NCBI RefSeq assembly: GCF_023898315.1
Contig: NC_064622.1
Span: 79,299,387-79,363,386 of the forward strand
Reading direction: 5' to 3'
DNA length: 64,000 nt
DNA from: Schistocerca nitens
Lineage: Eukaryota; Arthropoda; Insecta; Orthoptera; Acrididae
Shown: positions 54,662 through 64,000 of the stretch, piece by piece
How positions within the stretch are numbered: the first letter of the stretch is position 1
Layout: every line of letters starts with the position of its first letter
Translations under genes and position numbers: made by a program
Notes under the pieces: generated by a model
What the model was told of the DNA's origin: nothing
The model's input: only the letters and a program-made list of their open reading frames with translations
The model's database searches: none

Positions 54662-54852
54662 AAATGGTTCAAATGGCTCTGGGCACAATGGGACTTAACA
54701 TCTAAGGTCATCAGTCCCCCAGAACTACTTAAACCTAACTAACCTAAGGACATCACACACACCCATGCCCGAGGCAGGATTCGAACCTGCGACCATAGCA
54801 GCAGCGCGGCTCCGGACTGATGCGACTAGAGCCGCACGGCCACCGCGGCCGG
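54662..54852 (-). mobile_element. tRNA-derived SINE, family S1
   Basis: The 11-bp TSD 'cgttagagaca' lies at 54651-54661 and 54853-54863. A complete minus-strand copy with B box ggttcgaatcc and full head (gccggccgcggtgg). Confidence 0.95.
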
Positions 54853-55054
54853 CGTTAGAGACACAGAACAGCTCTAGCATCATAGTGTAACGACATGTAG
54901 AAAATAAACTGCGAGGAAACACAGACAAGAATGAAATTCAAGGAACTTACAGGAGTCCATAAAAGTCGGAACTACCTAGTCTTATGGAAAGGAAAAAAAG
55001 AATAGCATGAACCGAAAGAGATCCTGGGATAGCAGTATGGCTGCTGATAAAGTA

Positions 55055-56445
55055 CACTACTGGCCATTAAAATTGCTACACCATGAAGATGACGTGCTAC
55101 AGACGCAAAATTTAACGAACAGGAAGAAGATGCTGTGATATGCAAATGATTACCTTTTCAGAGCATTCACACAAGGCTGGCGCCGGTGGCGACACCTACA
55201 ACGTGCTGACATGAGGAAAGTTTCCTGCCGATTTCTCATACATTGACCGGCGTTGTCTGGTGAAACGTTGTTGTGATGCCTCGTGTAAGGAGGAGAAATG
55301 CGTACCATCACGTTTCCGACTTTGATAAAGGTCGGATTGTAGCCTATCGCGATTGCGGTTTATCGTATCGCGACATTGCTGCTCGCGTTGGTCGAGATCC
55401 AATGACTGTTAGCAGAATATGGAATCGGTGGGTTCAGGAGGGTAATACGGAACGCAGTGCTGGATCCCAACGGCCTCGTATCACTAGCAGTCGAGATGAC
55501 AGGCATGTTATCCGCATGGCTGTAACGGATCGTGCAGCTACGTCTCGATCCCTGAGTCAACAGATGGGGACGTTTGCAAGACAACAACCATCTGCACGAA
55601 CAGTTCGACGACGTTTGCAGCAGCATGGACTATCAGCTCGGAGACGTGGCTGCGGTTACCCTTGACGCTGCATCACAGACAGGAGAGCCTGCGATTGGGT
55701 ACTCAACGACGAACCTGGGTGCACGAATGGCAAAACGTCTTTTTTTCGGATGAATACAGGTTCTGTTTACAGCACCATGATGGTCGCATGTTTGGCGACA
55801 TCGCGGTGAACGCACCTTGGAAGCTTGTATTCGTCATCGCCATACTGGCGTATCACCCAGCGTGATGGTATGGGGTGCCGTTGGTTACACGTCTCGGTCA
55901 CCTCTTGTTCACATTAACGGCACTTTGAACAGTGGACGTTACATTTCAGACGTGCTACGACCCGTGTTCTGCCCTTCATTCGATCCCTGCGAAACCCTAC
56001 ATTTCAGCAGGATAATGCACGACCGCATGTTGCAGGTCCTGCACAGGCCTTACTGGATACAGAAAATGTTGGACTGTTGCCCTGGCCAGCACATTCTCCA
56101 GATCTCTCACCAATTGAAAACGTCTGGTCAATGGTGGCCGAGCATCTGGCCCGTCACAATACGCCAGTCACTATTCTTGATGAATTGTGGTATCGTGGTG
56201 AAGCTGCACGGGCAGCTGTACCTGTACACGCCATCCAAGCTCTGTTTGACTCAATGCCCAGGTGTATCAAGGCCGTTATTACGGCGAGAGGTGGTTGTTC
56301 TGGGTACTGATTTCTCAGGATCTATGCACCGAAATAGCATAAAAATGTAATCACATGTCAGTTGTAGTATAATATATTTGTCCAATGAATACCCGATTAT
56401 CATCTGCATTTCTTCTTGGTGTAGCAATTTTAATGGCCAGCAGTG
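55055..56445 (+). mobile_element. Tc1-like DNA transposon, family T2, copy b (full length)
   Basis: TA TSDs lie at 55053-55054 and 56446-56447. Ends are CACTACTGGCCATTAAAATT and the inverted ...TTTTAATGGCCAGCAGTG. Length 1,391 bp, opposite in orientation to copy a. Confidence 0.95.
55276..56310 (+). pseudogene. T2 transposase, frameshifted copy b
   Basis: MPRVRRRNAYHHVSDFDKGR starts the first helix-turn-helix, and ARQQPSARTVRRRLQQHGL the second. A one-base loss at about 55643 ('gagacgtgg' against 'gagaccgtgg' in copy a) shifts the frame before the catalytic domain. Then FSDEYRFCLQHHDGR is followed by the same four-base loss as in copy a, and 'cgacccgtgttctgcccttc' by the same second shift. 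FQQDNARPHVAG and SPDLSPIENVWSMVAEHLAR (34 residues between Asp and Glu) are readable in the restored frame. Confidence 0.88.
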
Positions 56446-56454
56446 TAGATAGGC

Positions 56455-56455
<1 letters not shown>

Positions 56456-56492
<37 letters not shown>
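56456..56492. repeat. (TG)n microsatellite
   Basis: About 18 TG units directly beside the right end of T2 copy b. Confidence 0.95.
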
Positions 56493-56495
<3 letters not shown>

Positions 56496-57312
56496 GGAGG
56501 GGCTGCGGAGAAAAAATCGACTCGAACAGCTGTCGATGGATTTCACTACTGCCTGTTTGTTACTAAACAGATCCTAAGATCTTGCTGAACAAAGATGAAT
56601 AATAAGCAAGTTCCTGAAGAGAGAGAGCCGTAGGGAGGAAATATTTTGTCTCAAAAGCATTCTGAGAATAAGAACAGTTGACGAAATGCTGTAATTGTGA
56701 CCAGTAACGCCAGGAAATGGTGTGGCTCTATTGATAGACACTATCGAAAACTATGGAAGAGTTTGTAATAGACATTAAACGAGAGAAACATGGAGTAATT
56801 TCCGAGCCATTGTAGGTTCTGTCAGTAATCAGACAGGCCGACGGTCCGTAAGCAATCTTTTTTTAAAACTTTATCTTAGAAGATATTAAAACACGGAATA
56901 TTGTAATAAAGGAAACAGAATATATCTGGTTTTGTCTGAAAAAGACAAAGCTCATAATTATCCCTGATGTCCACAGAAGGTGTGACATTACTAGGCTTAA
57001 GACGCCCAGAAAATTATTGAAAAATTGCGTCTGATTGCAGAAGTGATGGGATTCTAGATCTACTAAGAGAAAGAGTACATAGAATACAGGCACGATTAAG
57101 GAAAGAATATGGAAACGAGGACTGATAAAAACCAATAGTGTAAACAGAATTAAAATATTAATAGAACTTGAAGAAATTACAAAAATTATAGTTTGGACGA
57201 TTACTCAGAAAATAGAAATATTAACATTTAACGTTTGATTAATGGTGTGGTAGCTTAAAGACGAAGCACTGTTTCGGATGGGGCGAAGGAGAAGGAAATC
57301 AGCTGTACCCTT
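56493..57312. other. Non-coding stretch, nothing recognised
   Basis: No gene or element could be supported. Confidence 0.4.
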
Positions 57313-57490
57313 TTCTACATCTACATCCACATATATATTCCGCTTTCCGCTAGCCACCAACCAGTGTGTGGCGGAGGGCACAATTCGCGCCATAGTCATA
57401 TTCCCCCACCCCCCCCACCCCCCTCTGTTCCACTCGCGAATCGCGCAAGGGAAAAACGACTGTCTGATCGCCTCAGTACGAGCCATCTTA
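57313..57490 (-). pseudogene. CR1-like LINE 3' end fragment, minus strand
   Basis: 'ctacatctacatccacat' is the inverted (gtagat)n tail. It is followed by 'gtgtgtggcggagggcac' and the minus-strand peptide RTEAIRQSFFPCAIREWNRG, matching 'RTEA.R.SFFPR.IR.WNR' at the C-terminus of the copy at 36060-37538. Less than 200 bp of the LINE is present. Confidence 0.8.
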
Positions 57491-60132
57491 GGGATGGCGC
57501 TATGCGTATGAAGGAAACCATGGAAACTTAAATCTGGATGATCTGATCGAAGTTAAAATCCTGGTTCCTACGGAATGCGAGATCTGTGTCTAAATCACTG
57601 AGCTCCGTCGATGTTTCGTTTCACTCTGTTAAGGCGGTTAGCACCTAGGTGAATGCAAGCTAAGTAAAACTAGGAGGAAATGTTCTTTAAGTAAAAGATA
57701 AAGCATTCAAGCACAGCAGTGAGGGAACAAGCCCTCTATTATTCGAAACGAGCGGCGTCACCGAAATTGAGGTGGTTTGCCTAAATCGCTCAATGCCGGT
57801 GAGCGAATGGTTCCTTTGTAAGGAATATGGCCCCACCTATGGCTAATACGAGCTAGTGCTCCATTTTTAATGACTGTCGTAGAAGGGACGATAAACCTTA
57901 GTCATCCCTCATCTATAGTTCAGAATGTCTGACAATGAACTAGAAAGAGAATATAGGGACACTAGGAAAGAAAGAAATATTCTAAGGAAGATTTAAGGAT
58001 CAGCAAAAATAAAAAAAATGATTGTAAAGATAAAACGAGAAGCTTTATACAACGGAGAATATAACACGCACGAAAAATAAGAGGTGACCTAAGCTGTGTG
58101 GGAACTGTACTGGGAAGACTAGATTTAAAAAAAGAGAGCTATATCACCAACTTATAAGAGGCCATAAAAGGGATGCAGAGAAAAAACGAACAAGATGTGG
58201 ATGAAGTTGGCATTGTGTAAAGACGATCGGGAACTGAGGTGGTCATTGCTACCTCATCTGTTGACACAACTGCTGAACGGAAATAACCGCTAATGCAGCC
58301 GATAAGAGCGGCCACTTGCTCAAAGGAGACACAGGTATCGCCATGGTGAGAACCACGGGAATTTGCAAGCATCTTGGAGAGTGACGCAAGAAGCGTGTGC
58401 ACAGTATGAAAGTTCGTAGAAAAGCTGAGAAACGTCTATTGCCTGAGTACATGTACTGTCTAATCTTGTATCCGGACATCTAATAGTGGACATTAAATTG
58501 GGGTGAGAACAGCCCTCGCGTTCATATCCTTCTGTTGGAGAAACTTTCAATGACGTGAATGAATGTGTAGGAATTCTTCTTCAACAACCGAAATGAGAGA
58601 ACTTATGAAACGGAGAATGGGGAAAGAGAGGCGGGGGGGGGGGTGGTTAATACTGGTAATAGCTATTCTTCCTCCACAGGCTGTCTATATTGGAGGCTAC
58701 GGGATGGCCTTAAACCTCATTTTTTATTTATGGACGTTCGCACATATCAGAGTTAGAAATTTTTAAATAGCTTGATGATAATCTTTGGGAATGTGCTTTT
58801 TCAGGATTGTAAGCAGATCGCTTTTATGGACTGACCATAAATACCTAATGAAGCAAATATAATTTTCGAAACCAGTCGTGTCTTTGAATAAAGAACTGAA
58901 ACAGTCACAGCGCTCCTTCTTAATCAAAGTATGTATTCTGAATTAAGATTTTCCGATTGTGTTTATTGGGGCTCTTAGGGCGTTCCTGTGGCACGAGAAA
59001 TTATTTTCCTGAATTTTAAGTTGTAATATCAGTTACTGAGTCATTTGCAAAACTGTGCGTGAACTCCTGGTTTGTTTTGTCCTTTCCATGCACTGTAACA
59101 ATCGTATAGTTCATGCTGTTGGGCAAGAGCCCGCCCTCCCCACTTTCCCCTCTGCCCCCTCCCCACCCTCTCACTCTCCCCTCCAGTCAAACTCCGCTCC
59201 CAGCGAAATCCTGCGCCACACGTATAACGCAAAAATACGAAAATACGCAACTCAGCAGATTACAAAGGAAGTGGGCTGTTGACAAATAAGTAACTCTTAT
59301 AAGGATTTTGAAACCATGTTGTCAAAGAAGTATTTCCGTCTCGCGGGAACGTGCGTATGTGTATCATAAAGATAAGGCAGCAGGATTTACAGCGGATGAA
59401 ACTTACGCAGCATGCGTGGTGCTGAAAGAGCGGTACAGAAGCAGTAAAGATAGCACGAATTAAAGTCTTTTCATTTACGCAAGATGCGGAAAAAAACTAT
59501 TGTAGTACTTCTATGACATCAGGTACCAGTTACCAAGATGGTTGTTATGACTTCTTGCGAATCTGAGACGCTCACTAATATTTAGTAACAGATTTTTAGA
59601 GCCATTGACCTTACTCAGTCGCTGTTAAACAAACCAAGGAGGACATCTGGCAGTTATCTGCTCAGGTACTGCTGCGCGGGGTGCTAGGACAGCGGAAGAT
59701 GAAGTGTCAAAGGGAACTGTAGTTTATTTGCGGGTGGGAGGCAGGAGTTCTGTTGGATAAAAGACCGGAGGACACGTAGTTTTCCACTAAACTATCTCTG
59801 AGAATGGATTCGTAGTGTCTAAGGGTGTTACTGAGGCCAAGTTAAACCTTACATTTCAAAGTGTGCGAAAGTATGGAGACGTTAATTCACGGCGATTAAT
59901 AAAACACACTCTTAATTGGGATCGGCGTGCTCTTTTTTAAAATTAGTTTCTTGCACTTAACTCTCCTCAGGTTTTTCAATGTGCGCCGTTACCTTTGTGC
60001 GTGATAGATTGAACGGCAAAGGTGATACTTAAATTAAATTTATTCTTGGCAATATTCCGGCTCTGATATTCCTGAACTTAACTGTTCCTTTGAATGGGGG
60101 GACACTGTCGGAGGCGACCGTGATTACTGCTC
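57491..60132. other. Longest stretch without a recognised element (2.6 kb)
   Basis: A G run at 58631-58641 and a pyrimidine-rich run at about 59130-59185 stand out. Short frames, including one on the minus strand at 58139-58402, show no family signature or splice context that I trust. No gene is supported. Confidence 0.4.
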
Positions 60133-60391
60133 TTGGAGAAGGTGGAGATTAGTGTTTAACGTCCCGTCGACAACGAGGTCATTAGAGACGGAGCACGAGC
60201 ACGGATTAAGGAAGGATGGGGGAGAAAATTCGGTCGTGTCCTTTCAAAGGAACCATCCCGGCATTTGCCTGAAGCGGTTTAGGGAAATCACGGGAAAGCT
60301 AAATCGGGATGGCCGGATGCGGGTTTTGAACAGCCGTCCTCCCGAATGGGAGTTCAGTGTGCTAACCATTGCTCCACCTCGCTCGATAAGT
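60133..60391 (-). mobile_element. tRNA-derived SINE, family S3
   Basis: The minus strand begins with a tRNA-like head (cgagcgaggtggagcaatgg, then a B-box-like 'ggttcaaaacc'), followed by a body containing 'gatttccc' and 'ggttcctttgaaagg' and ending in 'gggacgttaaacac'. I recall this body type as a common repeat of orthopteran genomes; that is memory, not a search. No TSD was found. Confidence 0.65.
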
Positions 60392-60499
60392 ACCCTTGTT
60401 CCACTTTTTTTATAATGTGTCTGGAGAACCAATTAATATCAGTCGGAGATATTGTGAACGTGAACATCTTAATTTAGGTGGCTAAATAAAGCAGCGGAA

Positions 60500-60905
60500 C
60501 AAGTTCTGAGAGAGTCCAGTACAACTGTAAAGGAAACTTCATTGAAGACGTTAGTGCGACCAGTTATCGAATACTGATTCACGATTTGTAGTGCGTACCA
60601 AGTATGGTAAATACCGAAAAACTTCAGAGATGCACTTCGTAGCAGTTCGATACAGTGAATACGAAAGTGAAACAGAAATACTTGGGAAGCTTCGTGGAAA
60701 ATCAGGCGTTGAGGAAGACCGTGAAACACGTCTGCTGTCTTCATGGTATATCTGGAGTAGGAATGGTAAATGTAAGGTAACAGAGGCATACAGACATTCA
60801 CTTTTCCTTCGCTCCATAAGTGAAAGGAACAGAGAAGGAAATCGCTGAGAGTGGTACGCAGTACCCTCCGCCAAGGACTGTACACTATGTTGCGGAGTTA
60901 TAAAC
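60500..60905 (+). pseudogene. CR1-like LINE 3' part
   Basis: 'STTVKETSLKTLVRPVIEY' at about 60515-60570 and 'QTFTFPSLHK.KEQRRKSL'-type decayed sequence to 'ccctccgcca...ttgcggagtt' at 60862-60900 parallel the C-terminal region and 3' end of the copies at 36060 and 47593. The (gtagat)n tail is missing. Heavily decayed. Confidence 0.65.
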
Positions 60906-60917
60906 TAAGGCGACAAA

Positions 60918-61178
60918 TCGGACTTCCTTCTGTCGGGTGTAGTGCTCAACTCGACGCGGCGTGGACTCAAAGTCGTTGGAAGAGTGTAGACCGTTCGCTG
61001 GGTGCAAGTCTTTCGATTTGACTCCACTTCTGCAACTTGCTTGTCGATGGGGATGAAATAACGAGGATTAGGGCAACACAACACCCAGTCCCTGAGCGGT
61101 GAAAATCTCCGACCCAGCCGGGAATCGAACCCGGGCCCTTAGGATTGACAGTCCGTCGCGCTGACCACTCAGCTACCT
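60918..61178 (-). mobile_element. tRNA-derived SINE, family S2, with a foreign 50-bp insert
   Basis: The minus-strand head shows 'gctgagtggtcagcg' (A box) and 'gggttcgattcccggctggg' (B box), as in the copy at 62732-62966. Near its 3' end about 50 bp (60944-60992) not present in the other copy contain 'ctcgacgcggcgtggactca', which resembles the end region of the T3 Tc1-like family (compare 'gcatggactcaacaaatcgt' at about 15240). Confidence 0.8.
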
Positions 61179-61179
61179 T

Positions 61180-61372
61180 CGTTTTCTTTTTTTTTTTCTT
61201 TTTTTTTTTTGTAACCTCATTTTGTTCGCTTTCGTTTGTCGGATCTGCTCGGGGCGGACGTCGTATGACAACGGTTTAAGTTCGTCGTTGATCGATTGAC
61301 TCAGTTCTTTTGTTACAGAGGGCAGCTAACCCTCTGACCGAACACGCTGAGCTACCGTGCCGGCGCTACCGG
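61180..61372 (-). mobile_element. tRNA-derived SINE-like repeat, family S4, with poly(A)
   Basis: On the minus strand, 'gccggcacggtagctcagcg' starts a tRNA-like head with an A-box-like segment. The body follows, and a T-rich run on the plus strand (61185-61211) marks a poly(A) tail. It abuts the S2 copy directly, apparently inserted at its head. Family assignment is by structure only. Confidence 0.55.
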
Positions 61373-62004
61373 GGGCGGGCGTACAAGAACTGGGATTAAC
61401 GGAGGAATACCGGATTAGAGAAGTCCGATTGCATTGCCGCATGTGTTCTGAAGTGGCACATCTTCGTCCAAACAGTGTAGATAAAGTGTGGATATAATAA
61501 TAGAGGAAATGTCCAGTGGAGAAATGGTCATGAAACCCGCAGACTGTAGGATCGGTCAGTGGATGGAAAATCCACCAGCTGAAATGTGGAATGTTTTCAT
61601 CCAGCGGAACTGAACCACGAATGCTGTCGTAAGTTGATGTAGGAAACTAAACTCCGCAATAAATCAAAAACATCTGATCGCATACTTCCTGATAAATAAT
61701 TCAAAGGAGGAAGCAGTAAATGCTAAATTTGCAATAAAAAATTCATGAACCTGCCTCTACAAAAAAGAAGAAAAAGATACATAGATCTTGACAAAAGTTT
61801 AAGGGATATTATATGAACATATAACGACTCCGGAATTTAAGAAATTTAAGATTTCTGACTTCCTTACGTAAAACTGAGGGGAAAATTAAAATTCACAGAA
61901 AAGACAAAGAGTTTAACGTTTGTTGCAGTAATGTTGTAGAAAGAAAGAAAGGTTAAAAAATAAAAAAGTATAAATAAAAAGTAAAATATTTGAACATACC
62001 TTTG
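61373..62004. other. Non-coding stretch, nothing recognised
   Basis: No supported gene or repeat. Confidence 0.4.
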
Positions 62005-62697
62005 TACACTAATCAGCTAGAACATTATGACCACCTTCTAATTAACCAGTATGTCCATCTTTGGCAGGGATAACAGCGGCGACGCGTCGTGGCATGGAAG
62101 CAGCGAGGCCTAGGATGGTCGCTGGAGGGAGTTGGCATCACATCTGCAAGCACAACTCACCTAATTCTCCAACATTCCGCGGAGAGACGATGAGCTCTGA
62201 TGCCTAGTTCATTCACATCTCAGATGTGTTCAATCGAGTTTAGAGCTGGCGAGTTTGGGGCAGCACATCAGTTGAGACCCACTCGGTCATACTCCTGCCC
62301 TTGTGACAAGGCGCATTATCTTGTTGAAAAATGACACTGCCGTCGGGAAACATGATAGTCATGAAGGGGTGTACCTGGCCTTCAATCAATGTACGATACT
62401 TCTTGGCCGTCACGGTGCCTTGCACGAGCTGCACGGGTTCCATGGATGCCCACGTGTATGTTCCCCAAAGCATAAAGGAGTCACCACCAGCTTGTCTCAG
62501 TCCCCTGAAATTCACGCCCTCCCATCGGTATGATGAAGAAGGTATCAAGATTCATCAGACTATGTAAAGCTCTGCCACTGTGCCAACGTCCAGTGGCGAT
62601 GGTCACTTGCCTATTTCAGCCATAGTTGCCGAAACCGTGATATTATGGCACATGCGTGGGTCGTCGGCTGCAGAGGCACACCGGTAGGGGTGCTCAG

Positions 62698-63142
62698 CGT
62701 TGGTTGAAATGGCTCGGAGCACTATGGGACTGTCCGCCCCCGGTCGCTGAGTGGTCAGCGCAACGGACTGCCAATCATAAGGGCCCGGGTTCGATTCCCG
62801 GCTGGGTCGGAGATTTTCTCCGCTCGGGGACTGGGTGTTGTGATTGTCCTAATCATCATCATTTCATCCCCATCGACGCGCAAGTCGCCGGAGTGGCGTC
62901 AAATCGAAAGACTTGTACCAGGCGAGCGGTGTACCCGACGGAAGGCCCTCGTCACACGCCATTATTACTATGGGACTTAACATCTGAGGTCATGAGTCCC
63001 CTAGAACTCAGAAGTAGTTAAACCTAACTAACCTAAGGACATCACACACATCCATGCTCGAGGCAGGATTCGAACCTGCGACCGTAGCGGTCGCGCGTTT
63101 CCAGACTGAAGTGCCTAGAACCGCTCGGCCACTGCACCCGGC
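62698..63142 (-). mobile_element. tRNA-derived SINE, family S1, split by an S2 SINE
   Basis: The 9-bp TSD 'ggtgctcag' lies at 62689-62697 and 63143-63151. The 3' end part (62698-62731) and the remainder (62967-63142, with B box ggttcgaatcc on the minus strand) are one S1 copy interrupted by the S2 copy. Confidence 0.93.
62732..62966 (+). mobile_element. tRNA-derived SINE, family S2, inside the S1 SINE
   Basis: The 11-bp TSD 'actatgggact' lies at 62721-62731 and 62967-62977, both being S1 sequence. The head 'ggtcgctgagtggtcagcgc' (A box) and 'gggttcgattccc' (B box) resemble a tRNA. The body ends in '...cgccattatt'. Length 235 bp. Confidence 0.95.
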
Positions 63143-63686
63143 GGTGCTCAGTGTATTGCGTGCGAGAGACTCTTGTACTTTGCCCAGCATTAAAGTCTGA
63201 TGTTAGTCCCGCCACAGTTCGCCTCCTGTCCTGTTTTACCAGTCTGTTCAGGCTATGACGTCCGACATCTGAAATGAGGGGTGGTCGTCTAACCCCATGA
63301 CCTCTAAACGTGGTTTCACGTTGGTTTCGCCACGTATTGAAGACACTCACCACAGTACTCCTCGAACCCCCGACCAGTCGTGCAGTTTCCGAAATGCTAG
63401 TGCCGAGTCTCCGTGTCATCACATCTGCCCTCGTCCAGGCTCAGATAGATCGCCCGCCTTCCCCTTCTACACACGCAGAGCACGCTCACTGATACTAGAT
63501 GCACCGTGAGTGTCTCTGACTAGCAGTAATTCCCCTCCCCCTCCCTCCTCCCCCCGGATGACCCGGCTATCGCATGGATAGATTTATATCGATAGTAGGT
63601 GGGTGGTCACAATATTCTGGCTGATCAGTCTACATGTGCATAACCAGTACTAAGTCTGAATAAAACGTTAAGAGATGTTCTTATTA

Positions 63687-64000
63687 CACTACTGGCCAGT
63701 AAAATTGATACACCATGAAGATGACGTGCTACAGACGCGACATTTAAACGACAGGAAGAAGATGCTGTGATATGCAAATGATTACCTTTTCAGAGCATTC
63801 ACATAAGGTTGGCGCCAGTGGCGACACCCACAACGTGCTGACATGAGGGTAGTTTCCAACCGATTTCTCATACACAAACAGCAGTTGACGGGCGTTGCCT
63901 GGTGAAACATTGTTGTGACGCCTCGTGTAAGTAGGAGAAATGCGACCATCACGTTTCCGACTTTGATAAAGGTCGGATCGTAGCCCATCACGATTGCGGT
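63687..64000 (+). mobile_element. Tc1-like DNA transposon, family T2, copy c, cut by the window end
   Basis: TA at 63685-63686 and the left end CACTACTGGCCAGTAAAATT, followed by the T2 leader almost identical to 55055 onward. The transposase start codon is changed (acgcctcgtg where copies a and b have atgcctcgtg). The rest lies outside the window. Confidence 0.93.

Larger units (their letters stand above)
62007..63630 (-). mobile_element. Decayed Tc1-like transposon, family T4, carrying nested SINEs
   Basis: TA lies at 62005-62006 and 63631-63632. The ends CACTAATCAGCTAGAACATT and the inverted '...aatattctggctgatcagtc' match as imperfect repeats. Minus-strand transposase parts are LGTSISETARLVGGSRSTVV and VFNTWRNQRETTFRGHG (helix region, about 63410-63290), LISDVGRHSLNRLVKQDRRR, then, beyond the SINE, RQAGGDSFMLWGTYTW, VIFQQDNAPCHKGRSMTEW (second Asp) and, in another frame, 'NSPALNSIEH' with the Glu. 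The first catalytic block is decayed, and stops and shifts are present. Confidence 0.85.

Noticed and set aside
1-64000. CRISPR arrays, riboswitches, bacterial operons or phage genes
   Set aside because: Nothing of the kind is present. Repeats are SINEs, LINEs, DNA transposons and microsatellites typical of a large arthropod genome.

Overview
The window looks like nuclear DNA of an arthropod, most likely an orthopteran (locust or grasshopper). The lineage is inferred from three things: an intron-rich, AT-rich background packed with nested transposons; tRNA-derived SINEs of several families; and one host gene encoding a pacifastin-type serine protease inhibitor, a family best known from locusts. 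I see no bacterial operons, no CRISPR array, no genuine tRNA or rRNA gene, and no intact virus-like element.

Host gene: on the minus strand, a signal-peptide exon (51726-51807) ends in a phase-1 splice donor. About 18.7 kb away, an exon at 32903-33054 begins with a phase-1 acceptor and encodes one complete six-cysteine pacifastin domain followed by a stop. Joined in phase they give a 69-residue secreted inhibitor. A CpG-rich upstream region with a perfect palindrome around a CRE (52014-52027) lies in front of exon 1. The interval 33055-51725 is then one large transposon-filled intron.

Mobile DNA, left to right: 0-10 kb holds a diverged tandem duplication, two copies of a Tc1-like element (family T1), and PIF/Harbinger remnants. 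10-14 kb holds a Ty3/mdg4 integrase fossil and a CR1-like LINE with a SINE in it. 15-19 kb holds a decayed Tc1-like element (T3) that received a 1.26-kb element with ~430-bp inverted repeats, followed by a second Tc1 family (T2). 20-25 kb holds a T1 copy with an open transposase frame, a Penelope-like remnant and a foldback element. 28-33 kb is a deep nest: a mariner was split by an RTE-like LINE, which itself received a T1 copy with an open frame and a SINE; a second SINE sits in the mariner. 34-49 kb (intron) holds further Tc1 relics, CR1-like and RTE-like LINEs (one inside the other), possible LTR fossils and microsatellites. 50-51 kb holds a pogo-like helix-turn-helix remnant and a second foldback. 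52-54 kb is an RTE-like LINE whose 5' part is inverted. 55-64 kb holds T2 copies, another Tc1-like element (T4) carrying a SINE inside a SINE, and fragments of at least two further SINE families.

Target-site duplications read directly from the sequence (TA for the Tc1-like elements, 6-13 bp for LINEs and SINEs) let the order of many insertions be reconstructed. T1 is the youngest family: four near-identical copies, two with uninterrupted 340-residue transposases. All boundaries of decayed elements are approximate unless a TSD is given.
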